Source: Colletes latitarsis | Taxonomy: Eukaryota > Arthropoda > Insecta > Hymenoptera > Colletidae | NCBI RefSeq assembly: GCF_051014445.1 | Contig: NW_027488365.1 | Span: 41,116,001-41,180,000, forward strand | Length of the DNA: 64,000 nt | Direction of reading: 5' to 3' | Part shown: positions 32,127 through 44,941 of the stretch, piece by piece | How positions within the stretch are numbered: position 1 is the stretch's first letter | How the letters are laid out: every line of letters begins with the position of its first letter | The notes under the pieces: model-generated | The model's input: the letters and a program-made list of their open reading frames with translations, nothing else | Told to the model about the DNA's origin: nothing | The model's database searches: none | Made by a program: the position numbers and the translations under genes

Positions 32127-32988
32127 GGTCCATGGGCGGCATCCCCGCTAGAACCGTCGCCGCCTCATGTGACACGGTCCGATACCCGCGGACGACCCTG
32201 AGCGCCATGCGCCTCTGCACCCGACGCAGCATAGTCATGCCGCGCCGGGAGGCAGCCAGGTCGTCCGCCCAGACGGGGGCCCCGTATAGGGCCACCGACT
32301 GGACCATTGCCACATAGAGGCGACGAACTCGGCCCGCCGGGCCCCCCAGGTTGGGCAGGATCCGGCCCAGAGCCGCAACCATCCTTTCCAACCGGGGGAC
32401 CAGGCAGCGGAAATGCTCCCCGAAGCGCCAGTGGCTATCGAGGATCAGCCCTAGATACCTGATCTGGGGCTTCACCTCGATGTCAGCCCCACCCACCCGG
32501 ATCAGAGGGGGTGGCGGATCCTGCCGAGGTGAATGAAACGCAATCACCTCGGTCTTATGGACCGCCACCGTCAACCCCATCCCCCTGATCCGGTTGACGA
32601 CGCGTTGCGACCCCTCCTCCGCGCGACGCATGGCCCTCCCCCAGTGCGCCCCGACGGCCAGCACCAGTGTGTCATCCGCATAACACACCGTGCTGACGCC
32701 GTCGGGGAGGCCGGCCCGCAACACCGAGTCGTACGCGATGTTCCACAGGAGTGGCCCGAGGACCGACCCCTGCGGAACACCGCAGTACACCTCCCTCCGC
32801 ATATCACCATCCCGGCCCGGATACTCGATCCACCTGCCGCGGAGATAATCCCCGACGACCGCCCTGAGACAAGGGGGGACCCGATGATATTCGAGTCCCC
32901 TCCTTATCCCTTCCCAGGGGAGGGTGTTAAAGGCATTAGCAATATCCAAGGATATTGCCAATGCCACCCCTCCCCGGGAGACGGCCGC
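32127..32988 (-). mobile_element. Element H, 5' remaining segment (RT region)
   Basis: Starts with the right copy of the A5 target duplication (32127-32139) and then carries antisense ORF2 sequence of the RT, including YADD, GVPQGSVLG and the LDIANAF motif A, in an open frame of A type. It stops at about 32988, where 19-bp satellite begins. This is a 5'-truncated end, with no CCCTCAGGGG. Confidence 0.88.
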
Positions 32989-35900
32989 TCCAGCGTACTG
33001 CTTGCTAACTATCATGCTGGTTCCTTACTAACCTGTTGCTTGCTTTCCAGCTTACTACTTGCTTGCCAGATTCCTGCTTTCTTCCTAACTTACTGCCCTC
33101 TTGCCTGGCGAATGCTACCCTACTTGCTTACAGCTTCATTACTAGCTTACAGCTTGCTTACTAGCTTAATAGCTGCTTACTAGCTTACTGCTAATTTACT
33201 CGCTTACTGCATGCTTGCTAGCTTACAGCTTGCTTAATAGCTAGCTGCTTTCATACCAGCTAATTGCATTCTTACCAACATGCTGCTTGCTTACTATCTT
33301 ACATGTCGTTTGCTGGCTTACTGCTTGCATATTAGCGTACTGCTTCCTCACTAGCTTCCTGCTCGCTTATTTGCTTACTGGTTGCTTACGAGCTTACAGC
33401 TTGATTACCTGTTTACTGCATGCTGAATAGCTAACTGCTGTCTTACTAGCCTGCTGCTTGCTTTCTAGCCTACTGCACGCCTACTTGCTTGCTGCTTGTT
33501 TTCAAGCTTACGGCTTGCTTTCTAGCACACAGCTTCCTTACTATCATCCTCCTTGCATACTAGCTCACTGCTTGCTTACTAACTTACTGCTTGCTTACTA
33601 GCTTACTACATCCTTACCAGCTACCTGCTGGCTTACCAGATTACTGCTCGCTTACAAACTTCCTTCTCGCTTACGAGCTCACCGCTTGCTTAGTAACTTA
33701 CTGCTTGTTTACTAACATACTACATCCTTACTTGCTACCTGCTTGCTTACCAGCTTACTGCTTGCGTACAAGCTTACTGCTGGCTTACTAGCATCCTGCT
33801 TGCTTACTAGCTTACTGCTTGCTTACTAGCTTACTGGATGCTTACTAGCATAATGCTTGCTTGCTAGCTTACTTGTTGCTTACTAGCTTACAGCTTGGTT
33901 ACTATCATGCTGCTTCCTTAGCAGCTGCCTCCTCGCTTACAAGCTCAGTGCTTGCTTACCAGCTTACTGCTAGCTTGTCCGCATACTGCATGCTTTCTAG
34001 CCTGCTGTTTGCATTCTAGCTTACTCCTTGCATACTGTCTTGCTGCTTGCTTACTATATCACAACTCGCTAACTAGCACACTGCTTGCTATCTAGCTCAG
34101 TGCTTGTTGGCTGGCATACTCCTTGCTTAATAGCTAACTGCTTTCTTAATGGCATGCTGGTTGCTTTCTAGCTCACTGCTTTCTTACCAGCTTACTGCTT
34201 GCTTGCTAGCTTACTGCTTGCATACTCGCTTACTGCTTGCATGCTAGCCTCCTGCATGCTTTCTAGCTTCGTGCTTCCTTACTAGCTTTCTGCTCGCTTT
34301 CTAGCTCACAACTAGCATACTAGATTACTGCTTGCTAACTAGCTTACTGCATTCTTACTCGCTTACTGCTTGCTTATTAGCCTGCTGATTGCTTTCTAAC
34401 TTAGTGCTTCCTTACTCGCTTCCTACTCGCTTACTAGCTCACTGCTTGCTGACTAACTTCCTGCTTGCTTGCTAGCTTACTGCTTGCTTGCTAGCTTAAT
34501 ACTTGCTAACTAGCTTACTGCTTGCTTACTAGCTTACTGCTTGCTTACTAGCATACTGTTTCCTGACTAGGTTCCTACTCGCTTACCAGCTCACTGCTTT
34601 CCTACTAGATTACTGCTGCTTACTAGCTAACTACGTCTTTACCAGCATACTACTTGCTTACTAGATTACAGCTTTGATACTAGCACACTTCTCGCTTACT
34701 AGAACACATCTTGCTTACTAGCTCACTGCTCGCTTACTAGCTCACTGCCCGCTTACTAGCTCACTGCTTGCTTACTAGCTTACTACTTCCTTACTAGCGA
34801 ACTGCTTTCTTACCATCTTACTGCATGCTTATAAGCTTACAGCTTGATTACTAGCTTACTGCTTGCTTACTTGCTTAATGCTTAGCATACTAGCATACTG
34901 CTTTCTTACAAGCATACTGCTTGCATTGCAGCTTATTGGATGCTTACTATCATACAGCTTCCATACTAGATTTCTCCTCGCTTACTAGCTCACTGCTTGC
35001 TTACCAGCTTACTGCTAGCTTTCTCGATTACTGTACTCTTACTAGCCAGCCGCTTGCTTGCAATCTTACTGCTTGCTCAATAGCTAATTGCTTCCTTGCT
35101 AGCTTGCTGCTCGTTTTCTAGCTTCCTGCTTGCTTTCTAGCACACTGCATGCTCACTAACTGACTGGTAGCTTACTAGCTTGCTGCTTGTAAACTAGCTT
35201 ACTGCTTGCTTACTAGCTTACTGCTTGCTTACTAGCTTACGGCTTGCTTACTATCATACAGCTTCCCTACTAGCTTCCTCCTCGCTTACTAGCTCACTGC
35301 TTGCTTACCAACTTACTGCTAGCTTTCTCGATTACTGTATGCTTACTATCCTGCCGCTTGCTTACTAGCTTACTGGTAGCTTACTAGATGACTGCTTGCT
35401 TACTAGCATACTGCTTCTTTACAAGCATACTGCTTCCTTACGAGCTCCCTTCTCGCCTACTAGCACACTGCTTGCTTTCAAGCTCACTGCTTCCTTACTA
35501 TCCTGCTGCTTCTTTACTAGCTTAAATGTTTCTTACTAGCTTACTACATGCTTACTATCATGCTGCTTCCTTACAAGGTTCTTGCTCGCTTACTAGCACA
35601 CAGCTTGCTTGCTAGCTTACTGCTTTCTTACCAGCTTACTGCATGCTTACAAGCCAACAACTTGATTGCTTGCTTGCTGCTTTCTAACTACACCGATGCT
35701 TGCTTACTATCTTACTGGTTGCATCTATCTTACAGCTTGCGTACTAGAATACTGCTTCCTTACGAGCACCCTGCTCGCCTACTAGAACACTGCTTGCTTA
35801 TTAGCTCACTACTTGCTTACTAACTTACTGCTTGCCTAATAGATAACTGCTGCCTTATTATCCCGCTGCTTGTTTACTAGCTTACTGCTTGCTCAGTAGC

Positions 35901-37869
35901 ATGCTGCCTGCTTACTAGCTCCCTGCTCGCTTACTAGCATACTGCGTTCTTATTATCTTCCTCTTCGCTTACTAGCTTACTGCTTCCTTACGCGCTCCCT
36001 GCTCGCTTACTAGCTCACTGCTTGCTTACTAGCGTACTGCTTTCCGACTATCTGACAGCTTTCTGACTAGCTTGCTGCTTGCTTACTAGCTTGCTGGTTG
36101 CTTGCTAGACTCCTGCTTGCTTACTAGCACACTGCCCCCTTACTAGCTCCCTGAGCGCTTGCTAGCTTGCAGCATGCTTGCTAGCTTACTTGTTGCTTAC
36201 TAGCACACTGCCTCCTTATTAGCTCCCTGCTTGCGTGCTAGCTTACTTGTTGCTTACAAGCATACTGCTTGCTTATTTGCTTACTGCTTTCTTACTAGCT
36301 TCCGGCTTGGTAACTAGGTCACTGGTAGCTCACTAGATTACTGCTGATTACTAACTTACTGCTAGCATACCCGCTTGCTGCTTGCTTACTAGTGTGCTGT
36401 TAGCTTAATACGTCTCTGCTTTCCTACTTGCCTGCTGCTTGCTTTCTAGCTTTCAGATTGCATACTAGCGTACTGCTTCCTGCTCGCTTACTAGCTCGCT
36501 GGTTGGTTACAAGCATATAGCTTGCATACCGCCTTACTGCTAGCTTACTCACTTACTGCTTGCAAACTCGCTTCCTGCTTGCTTGATACCTTGCTGTTTC
36601 CTTTCTAGCTTACTGCTTGCTTGCTAGCTTGCCGCTTGCATTCTAGCATACTGCTTCCTTACTAGCGTACTGCTTCCTTACTAGCAAATTGCTTCCTTAC
36701 CCGCTTGCTGCTTGCTTACAAGCTTACCTGTTGATTACTCGCTTCCTGCTTGCTTGATACCTTGCTGTTTCCTTTCTAGCTTACTGCTTTCTTACTAGCT
36801 TACTGGTAGCTTACTCGCTTGCTGCGTGCTGACTAGCTTACTACTTGCTACCAGCTTACAGCTAGCTTTCTCGCTTACTGCTTGCTTTCTAACTTAGTGG
36901 TTCCCTACTAGCTTCCTGCTTGCTTACTAACACACTGCTTGCTTACTGGATTACAGCTTGCTTACGAACTTGCTGCTAGCTTACTCGCTTCCAGCTAGCT
37001 TGCTAGCTTGCTGCTTGCCTTCAAGCTTACTGCTGGCATACTGGCATACTGCTTTCTGACTAGCTAAATGCTCTCGTAATAGCCGGCTGCTTTCTTACTA
37101 GCATACTGCTTCCTTACTAGCTCGCCGCTTGCTTACCAGCTTACTGCTTGCATTCGAGCTTACTACTTCCATACTAGCTAACTGCTTGCTTACTAGCTAA
37201 CTCCTTGCTTACTAGCTTGCTTCTTGCTTACTAGCCCGCTGCTTGCTTGCTAACATACTGGTTGCTTGATAGCCTGCTGCTTGATTACTAGCATTGTGCT
37301 ACCTTACTAGATCCCTGCTCTCTTACTAGCTCACTCCTTCCTTACAAGCTTACTGCTTGCTAACTAGCTTGTTCCATGCTTACTATCATACTGCTTCCCT
37401 ACCAGCATCCTCCGCGCTTACTAGCATACTGCTTCATTACAAGCTCCCTGCTCGCTTACTAGCTCACTGCTTGCTTACCAGCTTACTGCATGCATACGAG
37501 CTTACTGCTTGCGTACTAGCTCACTGCTTGCTTACTAACTTACTACTTGCTTACTAGCTTACTACTTCCTTAGTAGCTTACTTCTTTCATACCAGTTCAC
37601 TGCTTGCTTACTGGTATACAGCTAGCTTACCAGCTTACTCCTTGCCTACTATATTACTGTTTGCATACTAGCACAGAGCTTGCTGACAGTCAAACTTCTT
37701 CCTTACTAGCTCATTGCTTGCTGAATAGCTAACTGCTTTCCTAATAACCTGCTGCTAGCTTTCTAGGTTATTGCTTGCTTACTAGCATGCTGCTTGCTTT
37801 CTAGCTTACTGCTTCCTTGCTATTATACAGCTTCCTTAATAGCTTCCATTTGGCTTACTATCTCACTGC
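32989..37869 (+). repeat. 19-bp satellite array, direct orientation, 4.9 kb
   Basis: About 250 degenerate units of TTACTAGCTTACTGCTTGC; the cleanest stretch is near 33,790-33,860. Common unit variants swap TAGC for TAGT or TATC and TGCTTGC for TGCTCGC or TTCCTCGC. No other element interrupts it. From about 37,230 to its end it is a close inverted copy of 44,942-45,585. Short open frames in it are by-products of the repeat. Confidence 0.95.
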
Positions 37870-40114
37870 TTTTTTTTTTTTTTTTTTTTTGTCGTGGGGG
37901 AAATATTCGAAGGACTCCCACCCACCTATTTGTGGAGAGGCGGGAGGGGTGTGTGTGATTCCCAGCGCCCGTAGAATGACGGGCGCGGGACCTACCCACT
38001 AAAAACCACACGGCGACCCTTCCGCACGATTTGGGAGGATACCGGGTATTGCTCGAAGCATTCTTCCGGTATCCTCCCCGTGCCCGCGCTTTGCGCCCAT
38101 CCCCGGGGGAGATAAACGGTCCCCCCGGTAGACACTCTGACTCATAGCGGCAGGACGGGGCCACTCCATCCCGCCAATCCATGCCGCGATTTTCCCCACT
38201 ACAAAAAAAAAAAAAAAACAAGTGGCTATCGAGGATCAGCACCAGATACCTCATTCGGGGCTTCACCTCGATATCAGCCCCACCCACCCGGATCAGAGGG
38301 GGTGGCGGAACCTGCCGAGGTGAATGGAACGCTATCACCTCGGTCTTATGGACCGCCACCGTCATCCCCATCCCCCTGATCCGGTCGATGACGCGTTGCG
38401 CCCCCCCCCCCTCGGTGAGGCGCTTGGCCCTCCCCCACTGAGCCCCGACGGCCAGCACCAGTGTGTCATCTGCGTAACACACGGCACTGACGCCGTCGAG
38501 GAGGTCGGCACGCAACACTGCGTCTTACGCGATGTTCCACAGGAGTGGCCCGAGGACCGACCCCTGCGGAACCCCGCAGTACACCTCCCTCCGCATATCA
38601 CCATCTCGGCCCGGATACTCGTTCCACCTGCCGCGGAGATAATCCCCGACGACTGCCCTGAGACACGGGGGGACCCGATGATATTCGAGCCCCATCCGTA
38701 TCTCCCCCCAGGGAAGGGTGTTAAACGCGTTGGCAATATCCAGCGATACCGCCAACGCCACCCGTCCCCGGGAGACGGCCGACTCCGAGAGGGCCCTGAC
38801 ACGACTGATCGCGTCGACCGTCGACCGGCCCCCCCGGAAACCGTACTGGCAGTCGGCCAGGCCCGGAGCACCCCGCGACAGGTGCTCGAAGAGGTGGGCA
38901 GCAATCACTCGCTTGAAGAGCTTGCCCACCTCGTCGAGGAGACAAATGGGCCGGTATGCGGATAGAGACTCCGCGGGCCGACCCTCCTTCCGGAGGAGGA
39001 CCATCCTCGCTACCTTCCAACTGGGGGGGAATCGCCCGTCCTTCAGGCATCGGTTAAACAACCGCCTGAGGTCGGCCCCAAGGGCGCCGTGCGTTAAGAC
39101 CCAAACCCGGCCGGGCACACCATCCGGACCCGGGGCCGTGTTACGCGCCCCGAGCCGTCTGATGGCCGCGGCCAGCTCCCCCTGCGTGACCCCACGCTCG
39201 GCCACCCACTCCAACGGGGCCGTCGCCTCTGCTGGAGGACGTGGTCCCATCTCCCCCATTGGGAAGAGAGTATTGACCACGTCCTCCTACAGCCGGTGGT
39301 AAAGACCCTCGGTGACGGGGGGCGCCCACGGGCGGAGCTTGTTCAGCACCACCTTATAAGGGCGCCCCAAGGGTCGTCATCAAGGGTCTCGAGGAGCTCC
39401 TTCCATGCCCGGGTCTTGGCCCGTTTGATGGCGACCTGCAGAGCCATCCACGACATGCGGTATGCCTCATACAGGTCATCTGCCCTCGCTCGCGCCACGG
39501 TATCGTCTCTCCATAGACGACGGCGCGCGCGGGTGTACTGGTGTCGGGCGCGGACACTCGCGTCTCGCATTTCCGCGATCGCAGCCGACCACCAGTACAC
39601 CGCCCGGCGAGGAGAAGCCCGCCCGACCCGGGGCATCGCCGCGTCACATATGTTCGCGACCATCCCCCCGTGCCGGGCGACCTCCACCTCTATACTCGGC
39701 AACTCGGCCGCCCCCTGGTGCCAAGTTGCAGCGAGGGCAGCTGCCATCAGGGCGTCCTTGTCCAGGCACCGAAGCGTCCAGCGGCGCGGTGGGGTACCAC
39801 CCGGACGGTGGTGTCGCGATGCATCCCCCGCGGCGGCAGAGACCTCCATCCGGATATACCGGTGGTCCGAGAGTGTCTCTGCCCCCGCGACCACGTGCCA
39901 CCCCGACACCATGCGCACGGCGTTGGGAGCCGCGAATCCAATATCCACGATAGACCCCCATATCGCCGCACACACGTGTGCTCCGACCCCCGGTTCAGTA
40001 ACCGAAGGTCGAGCCCCGCCGCCCAGTCGCCCAGGATCCCGCCGCGAACGGAAGTGCTGGGGGACCCCCACGCCACCGACTTGGCGTTGAAGTCCCCCAG
40101 GACCAGCACCGGCA
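37870..40114 (-). mobile_element. R1-clade element copy B2, 5'-truncated, with rearranged 3' end
   Basis: Poly(T) 37870-37890, B-type 3' UTR to about 38,177, then a short reversed 3'-end piece (GATTTTCCCCACTAC plus A-run, 38,170-38,218) joined to ORF2 at the LILDSH codons. The C-terminal third of ORF2 and the start of the 3' UTR are missing. The left flank is satellite. The right end at 40114 lies in the endonuclease domain (GDFNAK region) and meets the 5' end of B3. Confidence 0.88.
38219..40114 (-). pseudogene. ORF2 remnant of copy B2 (endonuclease to RT)
   Basis: Reading leftward from 40114: the endonuclease half from VLGDFNAK through SDH, a linker, a 1-bp G-run loss near 39,368, a nonsense codon near 39,286, the RT from VNTLFP to WNIA with a TAA at 38522-38524 (Tyr in other copies), an expanded C-run at 38,401-38,411 that shifts the frame after YADD, and an end at LILDSHL. 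At least four inactivating changes are visible. It shares the derived residues RQVPPPP and RMRYLVLILDSH with B3, which supports a common origin of the two 3' parts. Confidence 0.85.
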
Positions 40115-40505
40115 CCCTCAGGGGCTGTGTCCGGCAATCGTCGGCCGCAGTACGGGGCGTAGCGACCCCGAGGTACCTGATGCTTATCACACCGTAAGCC
40201 TCCTGTTGGTCGTCAGAAAGACCCATTCACAATTCCTTTTTTGGTTTTGTGAATGGTACGTGACGGCAGGTGGAACGGGGGCCTTGGCTTAACCGCCCGG
40301 GACCGCGAGTATGGCGACTCTATAAAATCGCCCTCCAATCCTAAGTTATGGTGCCCGGCGATGGGATGCATGGTTGGGGGAGGAGGCCCAATCCCAAGCG
40401 ACCACGTCCGGGGCACCTGCCGAACCCCCGGAGTATATAGGCTTACCCAGGTAAGGCGGCTCTGCCCGGGCGGACCTTTTTTTCCGTCCTGCTCGTGGGA
40501 ATAAT

Positions 40506-42358
40506 ATGGAGTAAATTAAAACGGGGATGGGACGGGGTAAGTCAGAGGGGGAGGACGAAAGCGGTGTTGGGACTGGAGTGACGGCGCTCGCGCCGCCTCC
40601 AGGGCCTGGCCCGGCTTCGTGGAGGGTGGAGGAGGACGACGAGACTGCGTCAGTCTCGTCCTTCTCCTCCACCAGGAGCCTCATAGGCTCCAAGAGAAAG
40701 ATGACGGGGCAATGGAGTGGGCAGAGCGATGATCCCGGTTGTCCGGATAAGTTGCTACAGGGACGACGTGACCGAGGAGATATCGGAGAGGATCTCCTCG
40801 TCCCTGAGACGAGTGGAGAAAGTGGCCGCTGCCTGCTCTTTTGAGGGGCAGAAGAGCGGCGGGGCAGAGGCTCTGAGGGAAGCTGCCCAAATGATGAGGG
40901 ACGCGGCGCGGGAGCTAAGCGGGCGGAACGCCAGTCTGCAGCTCCTGTTGGAGGAGGAGCGACGGGGGAGGATGAGGGCAGAGGCGCGCTGGAACAGCGC
41001 GGCCCTCCATCCTGTCCTCCCTCCCCTACGCCGCGCCCTCCTGCGGTCGTTATGAAGCGGAGTGCGGCGGAGGTGGTGCGGGCCCCCACGTGCCGTTCCA
41101 CCCGCACTCCGCCCGTGCAGAGATCCCCGTCCTCCTCGGAGGACGATCTCCTGAGGAGGATAGGGGACATGATCGATAATAGGCTGGCCGCCTTCCGGGA
41201 GGAGCTCCTCCCCGGAAGAGCGGTCGGCGGGAGGGTGGTGCCACCCCGACCAGTGCCGGCACGGCCGGGGAAGGCGAAGGTGGGGGGAGCGAAGGCTCCG
41301 CCCACCGTGGCGACTCCGGGGCCTCGGGTCGTGACCCCCAAGGGGGGAAGCGTACCCGTGGTCCCGGTTCCCGCGTCCTCCGCGGCACCGCCACAAGGGG
41401 GGGTGTCGTGGAGCGAGGTGGTGGGGCGGAGGGTGAGGTGGGCGGCGAGGAAGGCCTCGCAGGCGCAGCCTACGCCCCCGCCGCCCGCGGCCAAAGGAAA
41501 GGCTGCGAAGGCACGACTTGGCCGCCCCCCTAAAATGGCTGCGGTAGCGCTGACCGTTGCGCAGGGGGGCGACCTGACCCTCGCGGAGGCGATGCGGCTC
41601 GCCAGGGACAATGTGTCCCTGGATGAGCTTGGCATCGCTTCCGTCAGGGCGAAGCGGGCCGTGACTGGGGGTCTCCTGCTGGAGATCCCCGGTCCAGACG
41701 GCGGCGTGAAGGCCGACCGACTCGCCCAGAGGCTCCAGGAGAAGCTGGGCGAGCGGGGAGTCCGGGTCGCCCGGCCCACGAAGCGCACGGAGATGCGCGT
41801 GTGTGGGCTGGACGACTCGGCCACCGCGCGGGACGTGGCGCGTGCCCTAGCAATGGCGGGGGGTACCCTGAGGGGGATTTGCGGGTCGGGGAGATCCGCA
41901 GATCTCCTTCCGGCCTGGGGTCCGTGTGGGCCCGCTGCCCCCTCTCCGCCGCCCATAAATTGGCGGAATCCGGGAGGGTTTTGGTGGGGTGGGTTTCGGC
42001 GCGAGTGGAGATACTCGCGCCGCGCCCGCTCCAGTGTCACCGCTGCCTCGAGTTCGGGCACGTGAGGCAGCGGTGCACCTCGCCGGTGGACCGCAGCGGT
42101 CAATGTTACCGCTGCGGGGCGAAGAACCACCGCGCGAGCCAGTGCTCGGCGGCCCTCCACTGCCCGCTATGTGCGGACAGGGGGATGCCAGCCGACCACA
42201 GGGTGAGGAGCAGGAAGTGCTCTCTCCCCTCCCGGAAGGAGAGGGAGAGGCGGGCCGTTCCGGTTCCGGCGCCGCGGGCGGAGGGATCGTCCACCATGGA
42301 GGTGGATGGTACCACGGGGACGGACAGCCGGGAGGAGGTTGGGGCGGCCGGTAATTAA
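40506..42358 (+). pseudogene. ORF1 of copy B3, broken
   Basis: The normal start is followed at once by a stop (ATGGAGTAA) because a few bases present in A5 are missing. The next in-frame ATG is 40527. A short deletion near 40,711 shifts the frame in the basic block, and further shifts separate the helical region (40,717-41,000) from the linker frame (41,052-42,065). A G6 run at 41858-41863, identical to B1, needs a -1 step to reach the zinc-knuckle frame (41,801-42,358). All knuckle residues are intact. The stop overlaps the ORF2 ATG in TAATG. Confidence 0.86.
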
Positions 42359-44587
42359 TGGCGCCTCGCCTCCTCCTCCAGGCCAACTTCAACCACTGCC
42401 GCGCGGCACAGGATATGATGTCCCAATTCCGCGCGGAGTGGGGGGCTGACCTGGCTGTCGCCGCCGAGGCGTACCGCGGCCCTGATCGCCCTGATTGGGC
42501 GGGCGACGCGGACGGCTTGGTGGCGACGTGTCCCCGCCGTTCTCCATGCTGGAGCGCGGTCAGGGATTCGTCGCCGTGGACTGGGGGGGAGTCGCCGTGA
42601 TGGGGTGCTACATATCGCCTCGCAGCGGTCACGTCGCGTTCGAGCAGTACCTGGCCGAGGTCGCGGCATGCGTGCAGCGCTGCGCGGCCCGGCCGATGCT
42701 GCTCCTGGGAGACTTCAACGCCTAGTCGGTGGCGTGGGGGTCCCCCAGGACTTCTGTTCGCGGCGGGATTCTGGGCGACTGGGCGGCGGGGCTCGACCTT
42801 CGGTTACTGAACCGGGGGTCGGAGCACACGTGTGTTCGGCGATATGGGCGGTCTATCGTAGATGTTGGATTCGCGTCCCCCAACGCCGTGCGCATGGTGT
42901 CGGGGTGGCATGTGGTCGCGGGGGCAGGGACACTCTCGGACCACCGGTATATCCGGATGGAGGTCTCTGCCGCCGCGGGGGATACATCTCGACACCACCG
43001 TCCGGGTGGTACCCCACCGCGCCGCTGGGCGCTTCGGCGCCTGGACAAGGACGCCCTGATGGCAGCCGCCCTCGCTACAACTTGGCCGCAGGGGGCGGCC
43101 GAGTTGCCGAGCATTGAGGAGGAGGTCGCCCGGCTCGGGGGATTAGTCGCAAATATTTGCGACGCGGCGATGGGCCGGGTCGGGCGGGCTTCTCCACGCC
43201 GGGCGGTGTATTGGTGGTCGGACGCGATCGCGGAGTTGCGAGTCGCGACTGTCCGCGCCCGACGCCAGTACACACGCCCGCGCCGTCGTCTACGAAGAGA
43301 CGATGGCGTGGCGCGAGGGAGGGCAGATGGCCTGTATGAGTCATACCGTACAGCTCGGGTTGCTCTGCAGGTCGCCATCAAACGGGCCACAACCCGGGCA
43401 TGGAAGGAGCTCCTCCAGCCCCTCGATGACGATCCTTGGGGGCGCGCGTATAAGGTGGTGCTGAACAAGCTCCGCCCGTGGGCGGCCCCTGTCACCGAGG
43501 GTCTCAATCCCCGGCTGCTGGAGGCCGTGGCCAATACTCTCTTTCCAATCGGGGTGGGAGGTTCACGTCCTTCGGCGGCGTCGGCTGCCCCAATTGAGTG
43601 GTCGGCCGAGCTGGGGGTCACGCAGGGGGAGCTGACCACGGCCATCAGACGGCTCGAGGCGTGTAACACGGTCCCAGGGCCGGATGGTGTGCCTGGCCGG
43701 GTTTGGATTTTGACCCACGGCGTCCTTGGAGCCGACCTCAGGCGGTTGTTTAACCGATGCCTGAGGGACTGGCGACCCCCCCCCCCCCCAGTTGGAAGGT
43801 AGCGAGGATGGTCCTCCTCTGGAAGGAGTGTCGACCCGCGGATTCTCCATCCACATACCGGCCCATCTGTCTCCTCGACGAGGTGGGCAAGTTCTTCGAG
43901 CGAGTGATTGCTGCCCGCCTCGTCGAGCACCTGTCGCGGGGTGCTCCGGGCCTGGCCGACTGCCAGTACGGTTTCCGGGGGGGCCGGTCGACGGTCGATG
44001 CGATCAGTCGGGTCAGGGTCCTCTCGGAGTCGGCCGTCTCCCGGGGAGGGGTAGCGTTGGCGGAATCGCTCGATATTGCCAACGCGTTTAACACCCTTCC
44101 CTGGGGGGAGATACGGAGGGGGCTCGAATATCATCGGGTCCCCCCGTGTCTCAGGGCAATCGTTGGGGATTATCTCCGCGGCAGGTGGGTCGAGTATCCG
44201 GGCCGGGATGGGGATATGCGGAGGGAGGTGTACTGCGGGGTTCCGCAGGAGTCGGTCCTCGGGCCACTCCTGCGGAACATCGCGTACGACGCGGTGTTGC
44301 GTGCCGACCTCCCCGACGGCGTCAGTGCCGTGTGTTACGCAGATGACACACTGGTGCTGGCCGTCGGGGCTCAGTGGGGGTGGGCCAAGCGCCCCGCCGA
44401 GGAGGGGGCGCAACGCGTCATCGACCGGATCAGAGGGATGGGGACGACGGTGGCGGTCCATAAGACCGAGGTGATAGCATTCCATTCACCTCGGCAGGTT
44501 CCGCCACCCCCTCTGATCCGGGTGGGTGGGGCTGATATCGAGGTGAAGCCCCGGATGAGGTATCTGGTGCTGATCCTCGATAGCCAC
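42358..44587 (+). pseudogene. ORF2 of copy B3, broken and lacking its C-terminus
   Basis: Starts MAPRLLLQANFNH at 42358. About 20 bp are lost near 42,526, shifting the endonuclease frame. A TAG at 42723-42725 replaces the Lys of GDFNAK. An expanded C-run at about 43,778-43,789 shifts the frame just before the RT. The RT core is otherwise present, with YADD at about 44,338-44,349, although GVPQGS has become GVPQES. Coding sequence ends at LILDSH where the reversed 3' piece begins, so the thumb and CCHC knuckle are gone. Confidence 0.86.
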
Positions 44588-44941
44588 ATTTTTTTTTTTT
44601 TTTTTTTGTCGTGGAGAAAATCGCGGGATGGATGAGCGGGATGGAGTGGCCCCGTCCTGCCGCTATGAGACAGAGTGTCTTCCGTGGGGACCGTTTATCT
44701 CCCCCGGGGATGGGCGCAAAGCGCGGGCACGGGGAGGATACCGGAAGAATGCTTCGAGCGATTCCCGGTATCCTCCCAAATCGTGCGGAAGGGTCGCCGT
44801 GGGGTTTTTAGTGGGTAGGTCCCGCGCCCGTCATTCTACGGGCGCTGGGAATCACACACACCCCTCCCGCCTCTCCACAAATAGGTGGGTGGGAGTCTTT
44901 CGAATATTTCCCCCACGACAAAAAAAAAAAAAAAAAAAAAA

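Larger units (their letters stand above)
40115..44941 (+). mobile_element. R1-clade element copy B3, complete 5' end, rearranged 3' end
   Basis: 5' end CCCTCAGGGGCTGTGTCC at 40115, leader, ORF1 to 42358, ORF2 from 42358 to about 44,587, then a reversed 3'-end piece (T-run plus GTCGTGGAGAAAATC, 44,590-44,622), the rest of the 3' UTR and poly(A) 44920-44941. Satellite (GCAGTGAGATAG) follows. There is no target duplication between the 40115 flank (B2 ORF2) and the 44942 flank (satellite). Confidence 0.9.

Noticed and set aside
32989..37869. CRISPR-like array or repetitive protein genes in the 19-bp repeats
   Set aside because: The repeats are contiguous with no unique spacers, and the open frames (Leu/Ala/Tyr/Cys-rich 19-residue periods) simply follow from three 19-bp units.
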